DNA of 52,693 bases from CAZQWJ01 sp964597265 (lineage in GTDB: Bacteria; Patescibacteriota; 4484-211; JAGQKX01). Both the position numbers and the translations under genes were made by a program. Positions 39,564-46,926 of the stretch are shown piece by piece. The notes beneath the pieces were generated by a model. The model made no database searches. It saw only the letters and a program-made list of their open reading frames with translations, and was not told the origin of the DNA. Each line of letters begins with the position of its first letter. The stretch's first letter is position 1. Location of the stretch: assembly GCA_964597265.1 (NCBI GenBank), contig CAZQWJ010000003.1, positions 1 through 52,693 of the forward strand, given 5' to 3'.

Positions 39564-40442
39564 CCACTCCTGCACCCAGTGTGGATCCACCACAACATCC
39601 AGGTCCACAAACACTTTTCTATCACTAATCGTTTCTAACTCTTTGCGTACAGCCTGCCCGATCTGTTTGATTTTCTCCCCGCCTTTACCAATAATCATGC
39701 TCTTATATCGCTTCGAAGCCGTCACTACATCTGCATCTATAACCAATAACTCACCCTTATCTTCGACATTCGTTACTCGCACGGTTACAGAATAGGGAAT
39801 TTCCTTGTACAAGAACAAATAAACCTTCTCTCGTATAAGCTCCTCAAAGTATAGCCGGCGGTCCATGTTAAGCAATGGGGTTGTAATCTCCGATAACGGG
39901 ATAATAGGCTCTTGCTCTGGCAGGAGGCTAAAGAGAATGTCAGTGAGCTTATCAACATTCGTACCCTGCAAAGCAGATATCTCGATATGTTCGTCAAACT
40001 CGTCTATTAAGAAATCATACTCATGCCGATAGTTAACCTTAGTCACATCTATTTTGTTAAATACAATCACCTTGGGTACATCAACATTGCGTATCATACC
40101 AATGATGCGGTTTTCTTCCAGGCCACGGGTTCGCGTAACATCCACCACGTATAACAACACATCTCCAGGATCCTGTATGGATCGAGCGGCAGATCGAGAG
40201 ATGTTCGCCGATAGCGTGTCTTCATGTTTTGCCAATGCTCCAGGAGAATCAACAAATACAATCTGACCTCGTGGGTCGTTAAGCACCGCACGGATAGGAA
40301 ACCGCGTGGTTTGGGGCAATGGGGATGTAATGGCAACCTTGATACCAATGATACTATTGAGTAGGGTTGACTTACCTGCATTTGGTCGGCCAACCACAGT
40401 AACAACCCCGGAGCGGCTTGTAGTATGGGTGTTTTGCTGCAT
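39558..40442 (-). CDS. era: GTPase Era
   Basis: 294 aa. G1 VGRPNAGKSTLLN, G2 region SPLPQTTRFPI, G3 DSPGA, G4 NKID and a C-terminal KH domain with IGKGGEKIKQIGQAVRKELE. Era binds the 3' end of 16S rRNA and assists 30S assembly. The ATG at 40442 is chosen over 40469 because TATAAT (40455-40450, minus) ends 7 nt before it, giving a leaderless start, and the extra residues are not conserved. Confidence 0.95.
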   Translation of the reverse strand: MQQNTHTTSRSGVVTVVGRPNAGKSTLLNSIIGIKVAITSPLPQTTRFPIRAVLNDPRGQIVFVDSPGALAKHEDTLSANISRSAARSIQDPGDVLLYVVDVTRTRGLEENRIIGMIRNVDVPKVIVFNKIDVTKVNYRHEYDFLIDEFDEHIEISALQGTNVDKLTDILFSLLPEQEPIIPLSEITTPLLNMDRRLYFEELIREKVYLFLYKEIPYSVTVRVTNVEDKGELLVIDADVVTASKRYKSMIIGKGGEKIKQIGQAVRKELETISDRKVFVDLDVVVDPHWVQEWL

Positions 40443-40449
40443 GTACCTG

Positions 40450-40455
40450 ATTATA
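40450..40455 (-). promoter_or_regulatory. -10 element for era (leaderless)
   Basis: TATAAT on the minus strand with 7 nt (CAGGTAC) before the era ATG. Confidence 0.55.
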
Positions 40456-40506
40456 CGAAATTTTGACACATAACGGGTACAGTGAGATACATTCGCACAG
40501 ACAGTG

Positions 40507-40512
40507 TATAAT
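40507..40512 (+). promoter_or_regulatory. -10 element for the SPFH gene
   Basis: TATAAT with 13 nt before the ATG at 40526; no Shine-Dalgarno in the short leader. Confidence 0.5.
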
Positions 40513-40525
40513 TGAAACGTTTTCT

Positions 40526-41080
40526 ATGTTTGACAGATTAGTAGTATCAATCCTTGTGGACGAAGTCGTAGGCGGCTTCTTTATTTCGGTCCCTCCCGGC
40601 CATGTAGCGGTAGTATATGACCGAGGACGTGGTGTGCTCAACCGTATCTATCAGCCGGGACTTCACCTCAAAATACCATTTTGGCAAATTGCCAAACTTT
40701 TTAACGCTCAAACCTTGGAATATGGCATAACCAAAGGCCTTGATCTGTCTAATGAAGAAATCTTTGGCGATATGCCTATCAACTGTGTGACCAGCGACAA
40801 TAAGCTAGTGACTATCGAAGGCACTATTCTCTTTAGGATAAACAAAAACATGCTCCCGCAACTATGGGAAACAATTGGTGATAAATTTGTAAGCAAGCTC
40901 GTCCGGCCGGCCAGCAGAAGTAGAATCAGGCAAGTTATCGCGAGATATTCGTACCAGGATGTTTTGGCAAAAAACAGAAAAGACATTGAGCAGGAGATCG
41001 AAGCAGAACTTGACAGTTTGTTTGAGCCAAAAGGTTTGGCCATTGAAAGTGTGTTGCTATCTGAAGTGAAACTCCTCTAG
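40526..41080 (+). CDS. SPFH/prohibitin-domain protein (short)
   Basis: 184 aa from the ATG at 40526; the frame back to 40463 runs across the promoter and is rejected. A modest hydrophobic N terminus (VVSILVDEVVGGFF) leads into a band-7 domain: VPPGHVAVVYDRGRGVLNRI, YQPGLHLKIPF, VTSDNKLVTIEGTILFRIN and a final EPKGLAIESVLLSEV. The coiled-coil C-terminal half of prohibitins is missing. Such proteins form membrane-associated assemblies; role here unknown. Confidence 0.85.
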   Translation: MFDRLVVSILVDEVVGGFFISVPPGHVAVVYDRGRGVLNRIYQPGLHLKIPFWQIAKLFNAQTLEYGITKGLDLSNEEIFGDMPINCVTSDNKLVTIEGTILFRINKNMLPQLWETIGDKFVSKLVRPASRSRIRQVIARYSYQDVLAKNRKDIEQEIEAELDSLFEPKGLAIESVLLSEVKLL

Positions 41081-41114
41081 AAACCCTCTCAAGATATTAT
41101 ACTTAATTAAAGAT

Positions 41115-41252
41115 GAGATTCCTCGACTACGCTCGGAATGACGATGAGCGTAGGTGCCTGCTGTATTTATTACGCCTCTATTTTGTCATTCCAGACTTGG
41201 TCTGGAATCCAGAGCGTGTGAAGACTAGATTCCGAATCGGGTTCAGAATGAC
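41115..41252. repeat. cluster of dispersed intergenic palindromes
   Basis: Three units in the 267-bp space between the SPFH gene and the MscS-like gene: GAGATTCCTCGAC...GGAATGAC (41115-41142), GTCATTCCAGACTTGGTCTG then GAATCC (41185-41210), and AGATTCCGAATC...CAGAATGAC (41227-41252). They belong to the two repeat families also seen at 3381-3455 and 5592-5723. Confidence 0.7.
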
Positions 41253-41284
41253 ATACACCAGCGTGTCATAGAGATCCCATATAC

Positions 41285-41322
41285 AAAAGTAGCAGGCTGA
41301 ACCCACGTTCATACCTGCTACT
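41285..41322 (-). terminator. rho-independent terminator for the MscS-like gene
   Basis: On the minus strand a 9-bp stem AGTAGCAGG/CCTGCTACT (41322-41314 with 41296-41288) with an inner TGAAC/GTTCA helix, followed by TTTT. It lies 26 nt beyond the stop at 41348. Confidence 0.75.
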
Positions 41323-41347
41323 CCTCTACGAAAACAATAACACCTTC

Positions 41348-42049
41348 CTAGTGGTCAGACCGCTCTTGCAGGGATCGTTTGAGTGAACCCAACAATTCTG
41401 CCGCGATATCTTTACCACCTAATCCAAACGCCAATCCACCAGCAATTGCCACCATCGCTACAAAACCAGTTAATAGTGTTTCTATCAATACTGGAGCGAT
41501 ACCCAATTGGCTCAACGACGCCAAAAAGGCAAAGATGATGATGCTGTAGCGAGCTAATACCGCTAGTGCAGAAGCGACATTTGTATCCAACGCATGGGCG
41601 GTACCCCGTACAAACTGTGCTGTCAAATCAGAGAAAATTACGCCGAACATGATAATGAGCACAGCTACCAGTACGTTAGGGATATACGAAATAACCTGGT
41701 TGATAATTACGGTTAGCTGACTCAAACCTAAGACTTCTGCCGCCGGAGTGACAAAAACCAGAAATGTTCCCCATTTTACTAGTTCCGCGACCAGTTCGGC
41801 AGGAGTCATTTGAGCCCCAAACTTCTTCAGCGTTTCGGCCAGTCCAACTTTCTCGGCAAAAGGCTCGAGTTGGATTATTTGTAAAATCCGCATGGTCAGA
41901 CTCCTCAGGAATCGAGCCACAATCCAACCTAAGATCAAAATGAAAATTGCCGCTAGTACGTTGGGAATGAACTGGAAAAAAGTCTCTAGGCTACGAGAAA
42001 TAGCCAATAACACAGAATCCGCCAAATTTGTAGTATAACGCAAAGGCAC
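41348..42049 (-). CDS. small mechanosensitive-channel-like (TM-helix repeat) protein
   Basis: 233 aa with about five TM helices and two repeats of the conserved helix (FIPNVLAAIFILILGWIVAR and YIPNVLVAVLIIMFGVIFSD) that characterise the MscS-related TM_helix/CmpX family. The end (GGLAFGLGGKDIAAELLGSL) matches the pore-lining TM3 motif of MscS. The cytoplasmic domain is missing. It may act as an osmotic-stress channel or channel-like protein. GTG at 42049 is supported by GGGGTG 7 nt upstream. Confidence 0.87.
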   Translation of the reverse strand: MPLRYTTNLADSVLLAISRSLETFFQFIPNVLAAIFILILGWIVARFLRSLTMRILQIIQLEPFAEKVGLAETLKKFGAQMTPAELVAELVKWGTFLVFVTPAAEVLGLSQLTVIINQVISYIPNVLVAVLIIMFGVIFSDLTAQFVRGTAHALDTNVASALAVLARYSIIIFAFLASLSQLGIAPVLIETLLTGFVAMVAIAGGLAFGLGGKDIAAELLGSLKRSLQERSDH

Positions 42050-42100
42050 TATCTATCACCCCGCTTTCTGTATATGATATTGTGAGTATATCACAGCAGT

Positions 42101-42484
42101 ATGAGTAGGCGAAAAAACAGCCATATTAAACATGCTACCAACGTATATACTACAACGAGCGTTGTAGCAATAGTATGTATGACAGTCGTTCTGACATTAT
42201 TGTTTCCATTTCGGTTCAATGCGCTTGTGTTTTATATTATCTCCATTAACATGGTTGCGTTTATCTTCTACGGCCTGGATAAAAACCTTGCACAAGCCGG
42301 AGCAACACGAGTTCCAGAGCGGTTGCTCTTAGTGTTAGGCATTGCCGGAGGGAGTGCGGGTTCATTGCTAGGTATCAACTACCTGCGACACAAAAGTCGT
42401 AAGTCTTCGTATTTGCTCAAACTGGCCGTTATTCTGATCATCCAGGCAGCACTCATAACTCTGTTTGTGTCTTCCAAACTATAA
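42101..42484 (+). CDS. DUF1294 membrane protein
   Basis: 127 aa with three to four hydrophobic segments. The DUF1294 core is YGLDKNLAQAGATRVPERLL, GIAGGSAGSLLGINYLRHKS, with the conserved Arg-Val-Pro-Glu and His-Lys pairs. Function unknown. The next gene starts 2 nt after its stop and is probably co-transcribed. Confidence 0.87.
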   Translation: MSRRKNSHIKHATNVYTTTSVVAIVCMTVVLTLLFPFRFNALVFYIISINMVAFIFYGLDKNLAQAGATRVPERLLLVLGIAGGSAGSLLGINYLRHKSRKSSYLLKLAVILIIQAALITLFVSSKL

Positions 42485-42486
42485 CT

Positions 42487-42780
42487 ATGGACAAAATCAG
42501 CAACATCATCACCACCAAACAACAAGACATTGCGGAAGAAACACCACACTACATCAGCCGTGAGTTTCAGGATTATGGTTATCGGCTTGCTGTTGACCTC
42601 AAAGACGAAAAACACAAAGCCTTGTATATAAAACTAGCCAAGGAAGAGGATCGCACATTATTAGAAAAAGCCCGAAGTTATGTCATAGACTACCCACAAG
42701 CCAAATCCAAGGGCAAACTGTTTATGTGGGCGTTAAACAAACTGAGGAAGGGAGAACCTTTGACGTTCTCAAAATCGTGA
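42487..42780 (+). CDS. conserved small protein, unknown function
   Basis: 97 aa, charged and predicted mainly helical, no membrane segment or recognised domain. ETPHYISREFQDYGYRLAVD, KHKALYIKLAKEEDRTLLEK and GKLFMWALNKLRKG look like ordered globular sequence. It follows the DUF1294 gene by 2 nt, which supports it being real. Its end overlaps the convergent gene at 42769 by 12 nt. Confidence 0.65.
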   Translation: MDKISNIITTKQQDIAEETPHYISREFQDYGYRLAVDLKDEKHKALYIKLAKEEDRTLLEKARSYVIDYPQAKSKGKLFMWALNKLRKGEPLTFSKS

Positions 42781-43077
42781 CCCAGCCTGAAACAGCACGA
42801 CAAAGAAGAAAACCAATATTGTCACCAAAATAATGCTTTCTAACATGAATATCGCTAGAGCATATTTTGCGATTTGAGTGGCTTTTCGTGGATATATAGG
42901 CTTGAGTCCAAAATAGTAAATTAATCCCGCCCAAATCGGTTCGAGAAATAAAGACATAATAATGATAATTTTCTCTTCGATCGTTAGCCCCGTTTCTTTG
43001 TCCTGCGAAGATCCAGCTATTTTTCTATAATAATAAAAGGCAAAGAGAGCAACAACAAAACCCCAAGGTGTTGGCAT
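42769..43077 (-). CDS. small integral membrane protein, unknown function
   Basis: 102 aa from the ATG at 43077. Three TM helices: near the start (WGFVVALFAFYYY), the middle (IIIIMSLFLEPIWAGLIYYF) and the end (ESIILVTILVFFFVVLFQAG). The upstream ATG at 43101 is rejected because TATACT (43089-43084, minus) lies between it and 43077. No family recognised. Confidence 0.7.
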   Translation of the reverse strand: MPTPWGFVVALFAFYYYRKIAGSSQDKETGLTIEEKIIIIMSLFLEPIWAGLIYYFGLKPIYPRKATQIAKYALAIFMLESIILVTILVFFFVVLFQAGSRF

Positions 43078-43083
43078 AATCAT

Positions 43084-43089
43084 AGTATA
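43084..43089 (-). promoter_or_regulatory. -10 element (leaderless) for the 102-aa membrane protein
   Basis: TATACT on the minus strand with 6 nt before the ATG at 43077. Confidence 0.5.
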
Positions 43090-43135
43090 GCATGTTGCCA
43101 TATATCGGTTTTATGCGTAAAATACAGGAGAAAAT

Positions 43136-43210
43136 GGGGCGCTAACTCAATGGTAGAGTAACAGCCTTTTAAGCTGGTGGTTCTGGGTTCGAATCCCAGG
43201 CGCCCCACCA
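43136..43210 (+). tRNA. tRNA-Lys (anticodon TTT)
   Basis: Acceptor GGGGCGC/GCGCCCC, anticodon loop CTTTTAA giving TTT (reads AAA), T-arm CTGGG-TTCGAAT-CCCAG, encoded CCA. The last 25 nt recur at 43427-43451. It complements tRNA-Lys(CTT) at the left of the window. Confidence 0.95.
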
Positions 43211-43473
43211 TTTGTCAATACCATTCAAACAAGTTTGAACGTATACATCTCGTGTATGCTNNNNNNNNNNNNNNNNNNNNNNNNNNNNNNNNNNNNNNNN
43301 NNNNNNNNNNNNNNNNNNNNNNNNNNNNNNNNNNNNNNNNNNNNNNNNNNNNNNNNNNNNCAAACAAGTTTGAACGTATACATCTCGTGTATGCTGAGTG
43401 CGTCAAGTACATTTGAGTACTTGACGGGTTCGAATCCCAGGCGCCCCACCATTTGCCAATACCATTCAAGCAA
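43211..43473 (+). mobile_element. two-hairpin tRNA-associated element, copy C (at tRNA-Lys TTT), containing a gap
   Basis: After the CCA: 13-nt leader; hairpin 1 TTCAAAC/GTTTGAA (43224-43239); a 100-N gap flanked by identical 35-bp sequence (43226-43260 and 43361-43395); hairpin 2 with arms CGTCAAGTAC (43401-43410) and GTACTTGACG (43417-43426); then a 25-nt duplicate of the tRNA 3' end (43427-43451). Collapsing the gap and one 35-bp flank gives a hairpin spacing of 42 nt and a period of 106 bp, matching the other copies. The bases after the second CCA repeat the leader and a decayed hairpin 1, suggesting the start of a second tandem unit. Confidence 0.75.
43261..43360. other. 100-N scaffold gap with identical 35-bp flanks
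   Basis: Exactly 100 Ns inside copy C of the two-hairpin element. Identical 35-bp flanks and the restored 106-bp period both argue that no sequence is missing. Confidence 0.9.
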
Positions 43474-43491
43474 TTACAAACTTACAACAAA

Positions 43492-43899
43492 CTAAAACGC
43501 GTTGACGAAGTGTTTGATATGTGGATCACGATCATTCTGGTGAGCAAACTGTACAATGATCACATCAAACCGTGCTGAATAATCAAGTATTTCGTGTTCT
43601 GCCAGGTAAAACTGGGCTGTGCGCTTGAGCACATGTTGTTTTCTTTTGGTAATTGACTCCAGAGGGTCAGTTTGTTGATCCCCGATTCTTGTTTTCACTT
43701 CGACAAATATGATATGTGTTTGGTAGGAAAAAATTAGATCTATCTCACCCCAGCGAGGAGCACGAAAATTGGATGTGAGATGACGATACCCGTGGCGGGT
43801 AAGATATGCACGAGCAAGACGTTCGCCTTTTGCACCAACTGATTCTTGATTGAAATGCGGGAATAATGACAAAACGCTGTCTGACAGCTGTCGAAACAT
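43492..43899 (-). CDS. yraN: YraN/UPF0102 family nuclease-like protein
   Basis: 135 aa. VGAKGERLARAYLTRHGY, RAPRWGEIDLIF and HIIFVEVKTR show the restriction-endonuclease-like fold of YraN with the E...GEID...EVK residues. It may process branched or damaged DNA; function is not firmly known. It follows rplS (32 nt), a frequent arrangement in bacteria. Confidence 0.93.
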   Translation of the reverse strand: MFRQLSDSVLSLFPHFNQESVGAKGERLARAYLTRHGYRHLTSNFRAPRWGEIDLIFSYQTHIIFVEVKTRIGDQQTDPLESITKRKQHVLKRTAQFYLAEHEILDYSARFDVIIVQFAHQNDRDPHIKHFVNAF

Positions 43900-43932
43900 A
43901 TACTATGTTTCATTCGCGATGTACCCTGTTAG

Positions 43933-44253
43933 CTAGGAACGGTCTTTTACTTTGAGCGCTCGCTTACCTGTCCGCTCACGCAGATAATATAGCTTAGCAC
44001 GACGGGCTTGGCCTTTTTTGGTTACTTTTATCGAGTCAATAAGTGGAGAATATAATGGGAAAATACGTTCTACTCCGATTTGATTAGCGCCTATTTTGCG
44101 TACCGTAAAGGTTCGAGCGGTATCTTTGCCTTTCATAGCAATAACCAGCCCGGTAAAGTGCTGGACTCTGTATTTCTCTCCTTCTTGAATTTTGAATCCC
44201 ACATCAATGGTGTCACCAACGCGGAAATCGTATTTAGGATGCGCCGAAATCAT
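43933..44253 (-). CDS. rplS: 50S ribosomal protein L19
   Basis: 106 aa. FRVGDTIDVGFKIQEGEKYR, VQHFTGLVIAMKG, TFTVRKIGANQIGVERIFPL, PLIDSIKVTKKGQARRAKLY and YLRERTGKRA cover the whole L19 family. It sits at the 30S-50S interface. trmD, its common neighbour, is elsewhere in this window (32291). Confidence 0.97.
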   Translation of the reverse strand: MISAHPKYDFRVGDTIDVGFKIQEGEKYRVQHFTGLVIAMKGKDTARTFTVRKIGANQIGVERIFPLYSPLIDSIKVTKKGQARRAKLYYLRERTGKRALKVKDRS

Positions 44254-44268
44254 ATCTTCCCGATCTTA

Positions 44269-46893
44269 TCATTTTGCCTTGGAGAAGGCAAGATCCTTGT
44301 TCTTAGTATCAAAAGATACTTTGATTGTATCTCCAGGAACAAATTCCTGCTTGATGAGCTGTTGAGAAAGTGGTGTCTCCAGCTCAGTCTGGATGACGCG
44401 TCGTAGTGGTCTAGCACCATATTCAGCCTCGTAACCAATCTCTGCCAGATGCTTTTTGACCTTGGCATCAACCGAAAGTTCCATATCCTGTGCCTTGACC
44501 AGTCGTCGCACTTCTTCCAATTGCAGGTCAACAATGTGCAGAAGGTCCTCGGGCGTAAGGGACTGAAATAATATGAACTCGTCAATGCGGTTGATGAATT
44601 CTGGCTTAAACTGAGCCTTGAGTAAATCCTCTATTTTTTCCTCAAGCGATCCATCCGACATACCTTCTGTTTGAGCATCTTGAATAATGCGGCTACCCAG
44701 ATTGGACGTCATAATAACGATAGTGTTTTTGAAATCAACCGTCCGGCCTTTACCGTCCGTCAACCTACCATCTTCCATGATTTGCAGCAGAAGGTTGAAA
44801 ATGTCAGGGTGCGCCTTCTCTATCTCATCCAGCAATATGATGGAGAATGGCTGGCGTCGGACTTTTTCGGTCAATTGCCCACCTTCATCAAATCCAACGT
44901 ACCCAGGTGGAGAGCCGATTAGGCGCGCTACGGTATGCCGCTCTTGATATTCGCTCATATCAAGACGAATCATAATATCTTCGCTTCCATACAGTTCTTC
45001 CGCCAACACACGAGCCAGCTCAGTCTTACCTACACCGGTGGGCCCCAAAAACATAAACACTCCGATTGGCCTACGAGGATCCTTGAGTCCTGCCCGCGCT
45101 CTCCTTACCGCATCTGCCACCAGAGAAACTGCCTTGTCCTGTCCAACGATCTTTTTGTGCAGTTTTGCTTCCAGATCCAACAGTCTACTCCGCTCTTCCT
45201 CCGTCAACTTGGTCACCGGGATGCCTGTCATGCGTGAAAGTACTGATGCGACGTTATCAACCGTTACCACTGGGTAATCTGTGCCTTTTTGTTTTTCCCA
45301 CACTTCCTTGATCTCTTGGTGAGTTTTTTGCAATTCTTCTAGTTCCTGCTCCAGTTTGGCTTTGGTATCTTTTTCCTTGTTTCTACCTGCTGATTCCAAT
45401 TCTTTGCTAATACGCTGCATCTGCGCCTCTACCTCCTGCAAATTAGCGGGTGGAGCCACACTCTGTAACCGAACCTCTGCAGAAGCCTCATCAATCAGAT
45501 CAATAGCTTTGTCTGGCAAAAACCTATCCTGCACATAGCGATCAGACAACTCCGCAGCAGCTACCAACGCCTCGTCCGAGATTTTGACTCTATGGTGCGC
45601 CTCATAGCGGTCGCGCAACCCCCTCAGGATCTCAATGGTTTCCTCGACGCTATTTTCTTTGACAATCACCGGCTGAAAACGCCGCTCAAGTGCCGCATCT
45701 TTTTCGATATGTTTTTTGTATTCACTGAGTGTGGTTGCACCAATAGCTTGCAACTCGCCTCGTGCAAGAGCCGGCTTGAGCAAGTTCGCTGCATCAATAG
45801 CCCCTTCTGCGCCTCCAGCCCCGACAAGCGTGTGTAACTCATCTATGAATAAAATAACCTCGCGACTTGCCTGACGTACTTCATCTACAGCTTTTTTCAA
45901 ACGCTCTTCAAACTCCCCTCGATACTTGGTACCTGCTACCATTCCGGCGAGGTCTAATGAAAGCAGTCGCTTATTCTGCAATGCTTCAGGCACCTCGTTT
46001 TGGACAATTCGTGTGGCAAGACCTTCTACAATCGCGGTTTTTCCTACACCTGGTTCGCCAATAAGAACTGGATTGTTCTTGGTCCTGCGGGACAAAATAT
46101 GGATAACACGATCAATCTCATGCTGTCTCCCAATAACCGGATCAATCTTGCCTTCACGAGCCTGAAGAGTAAGATCTTGAGAGAATTCATCCAATGTGGG
46201 AGTTTTGCTTGGTTGTTTGGCTTGCTCACCATCAGCAATCCCCTCACCTACCAACTTAATCACAGCAGCGCGGGCTTTGGTCAGATCAATGGCGAACTTT
46301 TCAAGCGTTTGAGCCGCCAATCCCTCACCTTCACGAATCAACGCCAACAGGATATGCTCTGAACCCACATAGTTGTGATTCAAACTCCTGGCTTCGTCAA
46401 AAGCCAACTGAAGCACCCGCTTGGCACGAGGTGAAAGCTCTGGCTGAGAGCCAGTGTAGGCACCTTCAGGCGAGATAGCTTTGAGGTAGTTGGCCAGATC
46501 ATCTGGTTTAACACCCAACTCAGTCAGGAGTTTTTGAGCAACTTCTTTTTCTTCTGCCAGGGCCCACAAGAAATGTTCTGTGTCTACCAAGCGATGTTTG
46601 AGAGATACTGCCCGTTGTGCCGCAGTTTGGAGAACCGTATTTGCACGATTGGTAAAGTAATCCATAACATTGACAGATTCGTGGCGCGGTTGCCGAGACG
46701 GTTGTGATTCATCGATAGAAAAAAATGGATCGCTTCCTTCGAATGAGGAAAACGGCGAATATCGAGGGCTAAAAGATGCCCCCCGCTGGCGAGCAGCACA
46801 AACCTCACACAAGTTCTCCGTAGTCGTACCTTGATTGGAGATTCGTGTGATCTGGGTGGTAGCTTTGTTGGTATTGCATCGTTCGCACAACAT
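44269..46893 (-). CDS. clpC: ClpC-type AAA+ unfoldase with N-terminal zinc finger
   Basis: 874 aa. A CxxC...CxxC finger at residues 3-32 (MLCERCN, NLCEVCAARQ) resembles the McsA/UvrB-type zinc motif and precedes the usual Clp N domain (~75-215). AAA-1 has Walker A GEPGVGKTAIVEGLA and VILFIDELHTLVGAG; a short middle coiled coil with a UVR-like region; AAA-2 has FLGPTGVGKTELAR and ILLDEIEKAHPDIFN. It unfolds substrates for ClpP (not in this window). A TAATAT hexamer ends 7 nt before the ATG. Confidence 0.94.
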   Translation of the reverse strand: MLCERCNTNKATTQITRISNQGTTTENLCEVCAARQRGASFSPRYSPFSSFEGSDPFFSIDESQPSRQPRHESVNVMDYFTNRANTVLQTAAQRAVSLKHRLVDTEHFLWALAEEKEVAQKLLTELGVKPDDLANYLKAISPEGAYTGSQPELSPRAKRVLQLAFDEARSLNHNYVGSEHILLALIREGEGLAAQTLEKFAIDLTKARAAVIKLVGEGIADGEQAKQPSKTPTLDEFSQDLTLQAREGKIDPVIGRQHEIDRVIHILSRRTKNNPVLIGEPGVGKTAIVEGLATRIVQNEVPEALQNKRLLSLDLAGMVAGTKYRGEFEERLKKAVDEVRQASREVILFIDELHTLVGAGGAEGAIDAANLLKPALARGELQAIGATTLSEYKKHIEKDAALERRFQPVIVKENSVEETIEILRGLRDRYEAHHRVKISDEALVAAAELSDRYVQDRFLPDKAIDLIDEASAEVRLQSVAPPANLQEVEAQMQRISKELESAGRNKEKDTKAKLEQELEELQKTHQEIKEVWEKQKGTDYPVVTVDNVASVLSRMTGIPVTKLTEEERSRLLDLEAKLHKKIVGQDKAVSLVADAVRRARAGLKDPRRPIGVFMFLGPTGVGKTELARVLAEELYGSEDIMIRLDMSEYQERHTVARLIGSPPGYVGFDEGGQLTEKVRRQPFSIILLDEIEKAHPDIFNLLLQIMEDGRLTDGKGRTVDFKNTIVIMTSNLGSRIIQDAQTEGMSDGSLEEKIEDLLKAQFKPEFINRIDEFILFQSLTPEDLLHIVDLQLEEVRRLVKAQDMELSVDAKVKKHLAEIGYEAEYGARPLRRVIQTELETPLSQQLIKQEFVPGDTIKVSFDTKNKDLAFSKAK

Positions 46894-46900
46894 ATCTTGT

Positions 46901-46906
46901 ATATTA
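46901..46906 (-). promoter_or_regulatory. -10 element for clpC (leaderless)
   Basis: TAATAT on the minus strand, preceded by TGC as an extended -10, with 7 nt before the ATG at 46893. Confidence 0.5.
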
Positions 46907-46926
46907 GCACTCGACCGCGGCGAGTG

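Noticed and set aside
43226..43426. Direct repeats and hairpins suggesting a CRISPR array
   Set aside because: The repeats are tRNA 3' ends and contig-overlap copies, there is no regular repeat-spacer series, and no cas genes are present.
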